Source: Flabesymbios commensalis (lineage: Eukaryota; Annelida; Polychaeta; Terebellida; Flabelligeridae). From it: a stretch of DNA of 64,000 nt. How positions within the stretch are numbered: position 1 is the first letter of the stretch; each line of letters begins with the position of its first letter. The stretch covers positions 35,561,534 to 35,625,533 of the forward strand of contig OZ024905.1 of the NCBI GenBank assembly GCA_964017125.1, read 5' to 3'. A program made the translations under genes and the position numbers. Positions 23,411-34,099 of this stretch are shown here, one piece after another. Under the pieces are notes generated by a model. The model made no database searches, was not told the DNA's origin, and saw only the letters and a program-made list of their open reading frames with translations.

Positions 23411-23627
23411 TACCCCTTTAACGGTGCCGCATATATTCGAATTGTCATTTTTTATTAGCACATTAAGTACCTCATTTTAAAAATGTTAAAGATTAAAAAA
23501 GAGTTGACCTCCATCTTGCCAAATGTGAATAATTTTCACTCACTTGAAGTTGTGGATCGCGTCAGCGATCCACAACTTCAAGTGGGTGAAAATTCAAATT
23601 GAATAAATTCGCGGTTAAAGGGTTAAA
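23411..23627. repeat. Hairpin MITE (GTGGATCGC family)
   Basis: CCCTTTAACGG and CCGCGGTTAAAGGG-like ends enclose an internal hairpin at 23537-23590 with a 23-bp stem (CACTTGAAGTTGTGGATCGC with its complement). The full element recurs inverted at 40938-41186, and its hairpin module recurs near 31870-31920. Confidence 0.8.
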
Positions 23628-23819
23628 ATCATGGCAGAGGTTGTTGCACAATCTTGTAGAAATGTTTATGACACTACCATCAGGATAATACACAGTGCTA
23701 ATTTAAATAGAAGCTCAACCAGTTATTTATTATGTTGTGGATCAGCTCTACTAGATATAGTGATTGAAACTAACACCTGGACAATAAGCAAAGCTGTTGA
23801 GCATCACCAGCTGCGACAA

Positions 23820-24130
23820 TTTTAGGGTGCGGTAGCTCGGCAAGTGCAATAGGGCCCTATTCAGATTAACAACGCTGATGTCTACTTTCTCGTCAAGTTT
23901 TCCCTTACTTGTCTGACGCGGTTGTAAAGGCTCATTTACAAGACACCGAATATGGTAGTCTGTCTCCTAAGCAATAACATCTTCTTTGGTCAGCTTAGCC
24001 AGCATACTTTCGTCTTGTAGGTGTCGAAAATATTTTCTGACCCGAGCATCAAGAGGAAGCGTATGGTACAATAGCTCTGTGTCTGTTGCTGGTTCCTTGC
24101 AAAAAACAGATCTGTCATGTCACTATTTTG
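23820..24130 (-). pseudogene. Decayed transposon protein N-terminal region
   Basis: The minus strand from about 24120 reads SVFCKEPATDTELLYHTLPL, then ARVRKYFRHLQDESMLAKL, KEDVIA and DYHIRCLV. SLYNRVRQ follows in a neighbouring frame. The 'DxxMLAKLxxxDxIAxExxYHxxCLxxLYNRxR' pattern is the N-terminal zinc-binding/KYHxxCL region of the same large uncharacterised family whose middle and C-terminal parts are at 5.7-7.9 kb. At least one stop and one frameshift are present, so it is inactive. It lies inside the 20.4-25.6 kb element. Confidence 0.55.
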
Positions 24131-24534
24131 ACGAGTAGGCCATTAGGGCGTATACTTTTTAGGGACATATTTATTGTCTGCTAATGTTGTTCTTCTCTTG
24201 TCAGTTTGTTAGATTGTAAACGACATCCATCATGCCATTTTGCCTTATTAATTTTAAACGTTCATCTAGTCATCCAGCTGTAGACTGGAAATAATATTTG
24301 ATGGCAAATATCAGTTTTTAATGCTACCGATCTCAGCCTGTAGCAACCAAAAAGCAGTGTCATTCATATATCTGTATTCATATTAATTTGGCAATGATTT
24401 GTAAATGAATCAACAGAACGATCAAACAAGCATTTATCGGAGCACTTAGATACGTATTTCTGATTGTTCTCCCTAATCCCTGGTCTTTGTCCTGAAAATG
24501 TATATTTAAACACCCACGTTAATGCTAGAACAAC

Positions 24535-24757
24535 TTTGCCCCAGCGCTGGTCCAACCTTCGTGTTTGTTGTATGTAGGATGTACTGAGCCGGTGCTGGTT
24601 CTTTGTTCTCCAGCACAGAAAAGGCACTGGCCCAGTGCTTCCTCTCAGCGGGCGCAGGGCATTTGTGTGGCATTGGTGCAGCATCGGCCCAGCGTCTTCG
24701 ACGCTGGTCCGGCGTTGTATAGGTGCTGTATAGATGTGTTGAGCTTGCTGGGCTATG
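24535..24757. repeat. CCCAGCAAACACG-group MITE, rearranged copy
   Basis: It contains GCCCCAGCGCTGGTCCAACC, then GGCCCAGCGTCTTCGACGCT and a TTGAGCTTGCTGGGCT end. It is longer than the usual 110 bp, so two copies may be merged. Confidence 0.55.
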
Positions 24758-24929
24758 ATGTTATTACTTTTAATGAACATAATAAAAATTATGCCAATTT
24801 ATATTTCATAATTTATGCTTATTTTAATCTCATTAACTTCATTATGTATAGACCCTATGTTTTTTTATTCTTATTACATGCCTTGTAATAACTATTGTAT
24901 TGAATATTTTATCAATAAAAAAAAATAAA

Positions 24930-25440
24930 AAAATTTAAACACCCAAGATTTTTTTTCTAGGTGAATTAGCAAGGGAGATATTAAAACATGTATATTCTGG
25001 CGGCCATTTTGAAAAAAAGACTACCAATAAGGAAAAAATATTAAATTTGCGTATTTGTAAATGCCTTTTGTGTAATCCTTGGTCCCGAAAATGTATATTT
25101 AGATACCAAGATCTTTTTTCTAAATCAATTAGAAACTGAGACATTAAACCATGTATATTCTGACGGCCATTTTGAAAAAATGACTGCCATGATGGTAAAA
25201 TATTGAATTTGCGTATTTATGATAGTCTTTTTTGTAATCCTTGGTCTAGAAAATGTATGTTTAGACACCAAGATTTTTTTTCTACGTGAATTAGAGACTG
25301 AGATATTGAAACATGTATATTCCGGCGGCCATTTTGGAAAATGGCCACCATTAAGATCAAAGGTCAAGTTTGCGTATTTGTGATTGTCTCTTTTGTAATA
25401 CTTGGTCCTGAAATGGCCGCCATTAAGGTCAAGGATCAAA
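24930..25440 (-). repeat. Subterminal tandem array, right (inverted)
   Basis: Three to four units carry ACATGTATATTC(T/C)GGCGGCCAT and AAAATGTATATTTAGACACC. They lie in the opposite sense to the left array at 20690-22075. Confidence 0.8.
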
Positions 25441-25625
25441 TTTGGAATGGCCCTATAGCTAAAATTAACCGTCATGGTATGTTCTCCTAGCATGCAAAGT
25501 TTCATGCTTTTATCATTAAATGAACAATTGTTTTACCAGTCAGCCTAACTAAATCAGTTGGGGGGGGGGGGGGGTGAAACCCAACTGAAACTCAGTACTG
25601 AAGCCAAGGGTGGGTATCCCCCCTT

Positions 25626-26609
25626 ATTGCCAAAAAGAAAAAAAAATTCTATACTAATATTTATTTGTCACTTACATTTTTATTTTTCTAAAAAAGTTGT
25701 CTTTTTACCAACAGTGATTCTTTATAATCCTAACTCAATGGACAGCCTTATTTATGGAATGATAGCCTCTCATTCACTGCTATTATAACTCTATCTATTG
25801 GCCACTCAAATAATTTCAATTAAAATAACAAATTCTTAGCGCTAAAATTTTGAGGAAGGACCACCAGACCCCAGCTTATGGAACTCCCGCCACCCACTCA
25901 GACACGCAGTGTTCCTAAGAATTTTTGAGAGCATGGCACAAATCTGATTTGAGGACACTTTATTCACAGAATTGGTGCGACTAAAAACACGTTTCCAGTT
26001 TAATACTTTATTACGAAAAACATAAATAAATATGGACACCCATTTAAACAGACTCTTGCAGATTCCCTGTGAAGAAAACAGTGACCCCGTATTTGGACAA
26101 GACTTTAATCCCTGAATCTCCTTCAATGAGAACTGTATGTTTTGAGCCCTCGTGAAGCCAGGGCACTCATTCTGAGGTGTGGACACAACTGTTAGCAATA
26201 CATGTAGCTGTGATGATGCAATCAAACAGTTAAAGGAGCGAGGGCATGGCGGCACGTTTTGAGGCATAGCGCCATGCAAAAAGTGCCTAGCTGGAACACT
26301 GTTCCTAGTGGAAACCCTGTGAACTGTAGTGGAAGTTATGTGGCAGATATCTTTTTGATTTCTCAGTCATTTTCCAATTGATTTCCATGCAATTTTGCAA
26401 TCACTTATGTAGTGTTACTGTAGCAAAAACATACGCCATAGGATAATCTGACTTCCACTATAAGTATAACCTAGTTAGCTAAAGCTCACCCCCACAACAT
26501 TTTACGGATAGCTAATAGCTAGCCAATACAATAAAGTATAGGGGAGGGGGTCTTATATGACATTATTTTCACCGAGTTGTTATTCAAAACGGCTTCCGGG
26601 GACGTCACT
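25626..26609. other. Spacer before duplicon B
   Basis: No recognisable gene. The minus-strand open frame at 25842-26279 (145 codons) has no recognised domain, signal peptide or splice context. Confidence 0.35.
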
Positions 26610-26970
26610 AAGTTTTACAGAATCTTAAAGTGAATCTTCTGAGGAGTGTAGAAGTTCTGAGGGCAGTAATGAAATCAATATAATTGATGCTTGGATGTTA
26701 ACTTTTATGGTTAAAATACTTCAGTGTGATAATATTTTACCAATAAAAAATGTAAAAAAGTAAAAAGTAAAAATTACTGCAGCAGGCAAATTTAAATTTC
26801 TTGACAACCATGACAAAACTAGGTGGTGAGCTAGTCCTTTCTAACGATTATTTAACTCTCATTTCATGTTGTTGAGATGACATATTACAACATAATTTAG
26901 ACAAAGCAGTAAATTATCATATTTGAAACAAGAACACAATCTTTTTTTATATGTCTATAATTATACCATC

Positions 26971-27566
26971 ATTTTATTCGGGTATCTGGTCTAATCAAAC
27001 ATTAAATGTCAGTCTAAATGTATCTAAAAATATGATTAAAACTAGATTAAACGATCAATATCGTCAATTATGGTGAAGTGATGTTTTTTGAAAGCAATAA
27101 ATGTTTGAATTATCGAATTTTTAAAGATATTCTTTCCATAGAAACATATTTATTAAATCTTCTACTGGAGTACCAACGAAATTTAGATGTAGAAATAATC
27201 AACTCCCAATAGAAACCTGGACCGGACATAATATACATTTTGTGAAACCAGAGAAATTGGAGATGAATATCATTACATATTAATCTGCAATTTTTTTCAA
27301 GCAAGCCGAAAAAATATATTAAAACAAAATACACCAACCGACCAAGTGCCTTAAGAATGGCTAATCGCATGAACGCTGAAGGACAAATATTATTTAACCT
27401 ATGCAAATTTATTGAAATTGTAATATATGTATATAATATTGTGTATAATAATGTTGATAACACTATTTGTTTTACCGGGCATCTGCCTGGCATATCTTGC
27501 ATATTGACATGTTTCTTTTGGAACCCTCAATAAAACTAATGTATTGTATTGTATTGTATTGTATTG
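26971..27566 (+). mobile_element. 5'-truncated LINE 3' end with TATTG tail
   Basis: A plus-strand coding remnant includes FRTKFRCRNNQLPIE, EIGDEYHYILIC and a basic RKKYIKTKYTNRPSA segment, which is the zinc-binding C-terminus typical of CR1/Jockey-like LINE ORF2. It ends in about five to six TGTAT/TATTG units. The homologous site in duplicon A (near 4065) lacks it, which defines the insertion of about 0.6 kb. Confidence 0.8.
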
Positions 27567-27992
27567 TAGAAATTTGGTAAGCTGGTCGCGTTTAGATTTA
27601 CAAACATTTAGCAGCACCATTATCTGAAATAATATAAAGCAAATTTCAATGTGTTATGTACTCTCATCAAACAATAAGGCCAATACGGTCATGGATAGCT
27701 TTTCTGAACATCACTGCAGAACTCCACAATTTAAAGTCGCTGGTGTGGTCAACTGTAAGGTGTTGTGATGAAAGTGGTGAGTTCACTACATTGTTTTTAT
27801 AATGGTTACCAACTGTCCATTCGTTTTAATATTATGAAATTTGGCAACGATTGAGAAAATGTTTTAAATCCTTTCTGACGTCACTTAACGGCAATTCAGA
27901 ACTTCCCGCCCCACACATTTTTTTGAAAAAAAATCGCTACGTAATATTATAACCTACTTAGATATATTTTATTATGAAAACATTGTATGTGT

Positions 27993-28216
27993 CTTAACCC
28001 TGTCAATGCTAATTACAACAATAGTCGTTGTCAATCTGTTTATTCGCCGATCAAATCTCTGGTGCACATGGCGGGAGTGAAATGAGTGTTTGAACAGCAA
28101 GATTTGCAAATGTTTGGTCTCAAATTAAACAAATATTAGTAATTTTCGCGGTAGCGAGGCACAACGTCAAGTGGGTGAGAAATTAAATGCATAACTTGGC
28201 GGGTAGAGGGTTAAGC
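27993..28216. repeat. MITE with CTTAACCCT ends
   Basis: The termini CTTAACCCTGTCAATGC and GGCGGGTAGAGGGTTAAG are inverted. It contains GGTAGCGAGGCACAACGTCA, shared with the element at 31829-32108. In copy A the same MITE is split by the 4.6-8.9 kb transposon. Confidence 0.65.
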
Positions 28217-28562
28217 AAATGAGCCGTTTACCTAACTATAACTTTAAATTTAATTCCACTTAAATCTACATTCTAGGAAGAATGAAGTTTATGTCCGCCT
28301 ATATTATATGTAAAGCTGTTGCTTATAATATTAAGATCAGTTTTGTCAAGCGACCAGGCTTCTTAATTATAATTATATCCTGTTGTAAAATGCATCTCGT
28401 TTAATCAATAGGTCAAACTAAATCGAACGTCTTAAGACACTTTTCATTCATTAGATTCGTTTTATTAGAGAAACAGACAGGGTATCCCCAATAATTTTAA
28501 TCAATGCATAATAGGCCTATTCTGTCATTAGTGTCACATATGTTAAAATTTTAAAGGCGGGG

Positions 28563-28569
28563 TATAAAG
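28563..28569 (+). promoter_or_regulatory. Putative TATA box of TIMP-B
   Basis: TATAAAG is aligned with TATAAAT at 9319 and followed by CTATCAGGACA. The GTAAGT that could start a 5'-UTR intron in copy A is replaced by ATTGTT here. Confidence 0.5.
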
Positions 28570-28768
28570 ACCACAGCATTTGTAAGCTATCAGGACACAC
28601 CTGAGAATTGTTTATAATCATGGTTTGCATACAACATCTTCCATTTACATTATTTAATTCCCAGTTTGTAGAATATAGCAATTAGAGGACATATGTATAT
28701 ATTTATAATTAATCGTGTTTCAGAATCCACATCTACCTTGCACACATCAGCTGACAAAGCAATTCAAG

Positions 28769-30905
28769 ATGACAGGATGTCCCTCTTTTTTAGTGGCTGC
28801 CATCTTCCTGGCTTTTAGTAGTTTCCAGTTAGCAGAGAGCTGTTCTTGTGCATTCTCTCCATTAGAGGAAAACTTCTGTGAGAGTGACTATGGCAAGTTT
28901 GCTCGATGGCGGCCTTACATTTTTAATTCTTATTTAAGATCATTTTAAACATGTACGGAAGTTTTTTCTCTATTGAGATCTAAGCTATGACGTAAAAAAT
29001 ATAATCAATGATAATCAAAATATATGTAAATTATACTTATTAAAGATACATTTCACCATACCATTTCCTGTATAAACGAGACTGCTTCCGCTTAAGAGTT
29101 ATTTATGGATGGCGTAATTTTTTACGACGATATTGTTGTTGTTTTTATACTCATCCACTCATATCACTCTTGTTAATCATTGATAAGGGTCTACCTCAAC
29201 TTGTATTTATTGTATCGATTCAATAAGTGATCTGACTCACAACCACGGTCGGTTGTTATTATTATATTATGAATTCACCAAGAAATTTGGTGTTGTGTGG
29301 GCTAGCTATACTTAAAAACACCCGAACTTCTCTCATTCATGCCATAAAAGGGAGAGTTCGGGTGTTGAAATAGTTTTCTGTATGTGTAATTAATGAAGTG
29401 GGCCTAGGTTGTTGATGATTCTGAACTGTATAATTGTGAAATTTTGCGATAGGTCTACAATTGTAAATAGTTTGTTACAATCAGTTCGTGTAGCATAAAG
29501 ACATTGTTTCACTTATCACCAATACTTCACTCTTGTTAATTGGGAGTGAACATAGCCCATCTAGCCTACCTGACAAAACCTGTTTGATTTTGATGAGCGA
29601 GGTGAATGTTTTTGTTTGTGTAGTAATCAAGGCTAAGGTGACGGACAGCATCGTAACGATGGTCAGTGGAACTATGTACAGGCGGTTCACAATCATCGTT
29701 AGACGATACCTTAAGGTTAGTAAAATATTGTAAATGCCCCCCCCCCCGCCCCTTCTGTCACTAGTTAAGGTAAGCAACTTCAAAATAATGATACTAAAAA
29801 GTTAAAAAGAATCACAAAGCATTGCGAGTTGTTGTGTTCGCTGAAAATTGTGTATTTTTTAGAAAAAACAAATGCATTGTTAAAAATGATTATTAACTTT
29901 TAAATCAACGTTATTCGAGATAAAAATAAATCTCGTAACGCATTTGAAGTACGACCTTTTTTTCAACCTGACCCAAATACCTGATTCAGCCAATCACAGG
30001 GGCTTAACGATCACGTGTCAATTTATATTGGTCAATGCAAGATGGCGATTGGCATACCTTTTAATTTTTCGAAATTATTACCATTCACTCCTGAAACTAT
30101 GACTTTTGCTAGGTTTTTAGTGATTTCTAACAGGTCAGAAAAACGGATTCAAAATCGGTCAGTATGTGGGATTAAGTGTCGTCGTGAAAATGTCGGCTAG
30201 TTATAGACCTAGTGAATTAATTAGGCTATAGAACACGCCTCATTTGTTCACCATAATTATAGCATCGGGTACCACCAGACCCGAAAATAACCCATGGCAT
30301 GATTACAAAACAAATACACTTTTGCTATGAATATCAATAGTCTATTTTGTAAACAGAAACCAAACAAACACGATACATGGAACCAGTGTTGTCTCTACGA
30401 CGCTGGTCCAACATTTAAAATAACACTGATTCAATGTTTCGTGTTCCACGAATGTATGTTTTACATTAGTTACAATATATATTTAACAGTGGGAGCAGTG
30501 TGTGGACGATACCTACGTGTACACTGCGGTATCATCTGCCGCCTGTGGGGTTTACCTTCAAGTTGGAGAAATATATCTTATAATGGGTAAGTGGCCACCA
30601 CATCCTCATATTATCAATTATTATTATGTTTCATCAGAAATTTGCTCAATTATGTTATTATTATTTATTTCTGTCTACCAATATCATGTGCCACCACGGC
30701 ACAAATTAATCGCATTTCTCATTTGATTGTAGGAGGAATCAGTGATAACAAGTTAACTGCTTATCTCTGCAGTCACACTAAGATGTGGGGATATGTTGAA
30801 CGTTACGATAGGAGAATGCTAATGAAAGGGAAATACCAGAAAGCGTGTACATGTCCAAGCGGTGGCATAACCAACCTGACAGACAAATTAAATTCGCTAG
30901 CATAA
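28769..30905 (+). CDS. TIMP-B, single-domain TIMP-like secreted protein
   Basis: Exons 28769-28892, 29624-29715, 30490-30586 and 30733-30905 (TAA) give 161 residues with the same intron phases (1, 0, 1) as TIMP-A. It has a 24-residue signal peptide, a CSC mature N-terminus, FCESDY, the AVSSAACG signature, YLC and CTC. It differs from TIMP-A by a few substitutions (for example Cys-Pro for Gly-Leu at residues 4-5 of the signal peptide, and Ile for Thr after KVTDS). It also has a 9-nt in-frame deletion near the C-terminus that leaves the tail open. Intron 1 keeps the GC donor (GACTATG|GCAAGT). An upstream in-frame ATG at 28715 exists but is absent in copy A and would spoil the signal peptide. 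Selection on the protein is suggested by near-identical exons amid indel-rich introns. Confidence 0.87.
29318..29366. repeat. Hairpin in TIMP-B intron 1
   Basis: ACACCCGAACTTCTCTCATT pairs with AAGGGAGAGTTCGGGTGT. It is the counterpart of 10084-10133. Confidence 0.65.
29764..30217. repeat. About 450-bp insertion in TIMP-B intron 2
   Basis: Copy A joins GTCACTAG directly to CCTATAGAACACGC. Copy B has about 450 bp between these points. No terminal repeats or coding frame were recognised. Confidence 0.6.
30357..30457. repeat. CCCAGCAAACACG-type MITE in TIMP-B intron 2
   Basis: Degenerate copy (AACAAACACGATACATG, GACGCTGGTCCAACATTT, TTTCGTGTTCCACG), orthologous to 10705-10800. Confidence 0.55.
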
Positions 30906-31828
30906 TATCTTCATTCGTGCACGCTACGAGCAATTTGCTGCGCGTTGGACATGTTATATTGGAGAAGCTAATGGTCTATAGATTGCAAAATGGTTCATAG
31001 ATTGCAAGAAATGTGTACTTGGATTTGCATTTTTACGTCTATTTATTTATCGGAATACGAAGTCATTATGTGAATCATATATAGCTAGCGTTGCTATTTG
31101 TCATTATTTTTCTTTCCTCGCTGTTGAATTCTCGAACACCTAATTAACATAATACATTTATTACCACTGCAACTCGTTCTCGCAAGAAATAATGAATGAA
31201 TGCAATAATGAATGCAAAAACGAATGAATGAAGGAAGTAATTATTTCTCGAACACCTTAACGTAATTGTTTTATTACCAGCACAGCTTGAAAAGGAATTT
31301 TAGGTTTATCTCCGACATCGGGCCTATACGTCAAACAAATGTCACCTACATAACCTCGATTTATTATAAATGTAAGTAACAATGTAGTATCATGTAAGAC
31401 AATATAGCTAATAATGCGCAATTATATAGCTAAGCTAATATTAAGTTTATTCACCTATTCTCGCCCATTTTGCATGATGTAGCCTACGAAACCATCATAG
31501 AAGCTTTATTTTTAGTAAACTAGATGTAAAATTTAAACGGTGAGATGGATATAATTATCAGATTATAACGATGACTAATTATCACCGTGATACGGATATT
31601 TCTCTCTACACCCTGACTCAGGAAATAGTATAGTATCCAGAGTTTGATTTGTATAACCAAAGTTTTCGGTATAACCGACCATTTCCAACGTACCAGGATA
31701 GTCAGTAGGGCTATTTCTTCTGGGTGAAACATAAATGAGTGATGTATGGGCAATTCAACCAATTATGAACCGCTTTGCTGGTAAATAGATGTGATAATAC
31801 ATGGGAAAGACGTGGAAATACTTAAAAT

Positions 31829-32108
31829 TAAACCTTGTCCCGCTAAGTTAATTTATTTAAATTTTCAAACAATTGAGGTTGTGTCTCGCTACCGCGATCC
31901 ACAACCTCAAGTGGTTGAAAAGTAACGTTACCCATATTTGTTTAATTTGTGACCAAACAGTTACATATTGGGAATGAAAGTTTTGTTTAAACATCAATAG
32001 TTGTAACTGTTTGGTCTCAACTTAAACAAATATGGGTATTTTCAAGGCGAGACACAACCTCCAGTTGTTGTAAATTTAAATAGTTTAACTTAGCGGGCTA
32101 AAGGATAA
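31829..32108. repeat. MITE with CCCGCTAAGTTAA termini
   Basis: TCCCGCTAAGTTAATTTATT faces TAGTTTAACTTAGCGGGCTA. Inside are GTGTCTCGCTACCGCGATCC and a long inverted pair around AACTGTTTGGTCTCAA. Related to 27993-28216 and 23411-23627. Confidence 0.75.
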
Positions 32109-32779
32109 TATTGTGTATTTTACTGATTGCGGTTTTAAAAGTGTGGTCCACGTGTGGCGTTATGAAATTGCCACTGTATATTGTGCGTGTTCAATCATGT
32201 TACATCATGTTTCTCCTCTCTCAACGTTGGGACATTGTTTCGACGTCTGTGTCCTTGTGTATGATACTTTTTTGCGTTTTCATAAATAACGTTTAATTAT
32301 GCGGAAATTTAATGGAAATATTACGCAAAAATAGCAAGATAATAACACCTGAATGCTATGCCAACTAAGCTATCAAATTAGCTAAATATGCTGTTAAGTA
32401 AGTAAGTCATCTTTTCTTATATTGCTCAAACACATGTCAAAAATAACTGACTGACTGAAAAATAATTTATAAATATGAATTATAGGCCTACTTATGTGTG
32501 TTCGAAACCCCCAAAACACATTCCCCGCCCAATGAATTTGGGGGAGGAGATAGGGGTTATGGCGTCGCCAAGCCGTACCAGATAAACAAGTGCGGTTTCA
32601 GGGAGGGATGGGACTATACCCTAAAAAATATCAACTTGACCAAATTCAAAATGGCCGATTTGAGGCCATTGTTGACATTAATATGCGTGATATCGGAAAA
32701 AAGTGTGCCAGAAAGCTAGACCATTACTATAAAACAACATGTGTAGTGTCGGGGAAGGGATATGCCCTCAAACATTTCA
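32109..32779. other. Spacer, nothing firm
   Basis: AT-rich sequence. A possible LINE remnant begins within it near 32620, but the coding match is only clear from 32780. Confidence 0.3.
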
Positions 32780-33210
32780 ACATAAGACAGAATTTATGAT
32801 CATTGACAATTTAATCTAACGAAAGAAAGTCGCTCATGTATTTCCAGTTGAACTTCTTAACAAACATTTTGGCGAAATAGACCATACACGAAATCTGGGT
32901 GTGGTTTTTGATACAGCTTTTTCATTAAAAAAACCAAACATATCTGAAATAGGCCCCTATTTGTAAATCGGCTTCCTACCATATTCGTGATCTCAGACGC
33001 ACTCTAATACATTTGAATAAGGCGACAGCAAGAAAAAGATGGGATAGAATAGTATGTTTTGTCCTGCATATCAGTCTCTAATTTATAGCTATGTAACATT
33101 GACACATATTCGCAACGAAAAGGACAAACAATGAAGTGTGTTATTGAGACCTTGCCACCGGTAATGTATGCACACAAAATACATGTACTACGTGCACCAT
33201 TAAATCGTAG
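32780..33210 (+). mobile_element. LINE reverse-transcriptase C-terminal fragment
   Basis: Plus-strand frames show TEFMIIDNL, then VFPVELLNKHF, HTRNLGVVFDTAFSLKK and KSASYHIRDLRRT...LNKATA. This is the 'LGVxFD...KSAxYHLRxxxR' block typical of CR1/L2-like LINE reverse transcriptases. Several frame changes and stops show that it is dead. It is distinct from the LINE at 48.8-53.4 kb. Confidence 0.75.
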
Positions 33211-33355
33211 TCTACACTAGCGATGGCGACCTTAGCGGAGTGCAGCACTGCGTGAATCGAAGAGGAATGTTTAACGGAATTTTCATTTCAAACAGGTACA
33301 TAGCTCGTTTAACCAGATCCTTGTAACGGGTCTGTTCTTGTAGCTCGTCGATCCG

Positions 33356-33384
33356 TCAGTCCGTCCGTCCGTCCGTCCGTCCGT
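33356..33384. repeat. (GTCC)n microsatellite
   Basis: About seven GTCC units, followed by a GTCTGTCTGT run. Confidence 0.9.
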
Positions 33385-33965
33385 CCAGCTGTCTGTATGT
33401 CTGTCTGTGTGTCTGTTTGAATGAGTTATTTGTATTGGTTGATTTGAAAAAATATATCAGTCTACTGCCTTAAGCTGTTAAGTGATTTTTTAATCGCTCC
33501 CCTCATACCCACAAGAACAAAAAACATTTAAAAATGTACGGCAATTATAATCAGGAAGATTTTTTATTTCCTAACAGTCGGCGTAAAGTGAATGAAAAAT
33601 CTGTAGAGCCATTGAAATACACCAACGTTATCTCTGTTCCGTTACCACATGGTGCACTATTTCAGCAATCGGAAACCTTACCCGTAGAGCAATATAAACA
33701 ATATACATAAAATCTGAATAGTTGTGCGTGAATTGTTCAATCATATTTATCATCTTATTAATGCTGCACTGATTACATCAACCATTAAACACAGGCATAG
33801 TTTTCTTTAAATGATACAAACAACATACATGGGAAACAAATTATTCCCCAGATTCTATCAATGTGATAGTGATGTGTCCCGCAGTTAACCCTCAATTGGA
33901 CAAACCAAAATATATACTGATTAAAACAGTATATCAATATATTGTTATCGTTTCATATGCGCTAA

Positions 33966-34099
33966 TTATTTGTACGAACAAGAACATTGCGGAAAATATG
34001 TCCTTTGAGATAAATGTTTTTTCTCTTTTTTGGTTAACGCTGACCAGCGTCTGTTAAACATACACGAGTCAGTCCACAATTCGCCATCTCTGACCTCTC
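33966..34099 (-). pseudogene. Broken duplicate of TIMP-C last exon
   Basis: The minus strand copies TIMP-C exon 4 from the acceptor (TTTATGTTGCAG) through REVRDGELWTDSCMF-like coding to the position of the stop. A single-base deletion after the Leu-Thr codons shifts the frame, so the C-terminal CxC is lost. Flanking sequence out to about 34490 also matches the real exon's flank. No matching exons 1-3 were found nearby, so this is a partial duplicate and not a whole gene. Confidence 0.8.

Larger units (their letters stand above)
20430..25625. mobile_element. Long-TIR element with subterminal tandem arrays
   Basis: About 20430-20720 (G-run, TTAGGCTGACTGGT, TTCATTTAACGATAAAAGCATG, GCTATAGGGCCATCC) is the inverted copy of about 25440-25625. 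Just inside each end lie oppositely oriented arrays of units with ATGGC(C/G)GAC or GCGGCCATTTT cores. The interior holds SINE and MITE insertions and a minus-strand coding remnant of the same protein family as in the 4.6-8.9 kb transposon. I infer a degraded autonomous-size DNA transposon of about 5.2 kb. Later insertions may account for part of its length. Confidence 0.65.
26610..31705 (+). repeat. Segmental duplicon B (partner at 3590-12290)
   Basis: Direct copy of duplicon A without its 4.3-kb transposon. It carries the TIMP-B gene. Exons are nearly identical to copy A (exon 3 identical over 97 bp, exon 1 with three differences in 124 bp), while introns and flanks have many indels. Confidence 0.85.
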
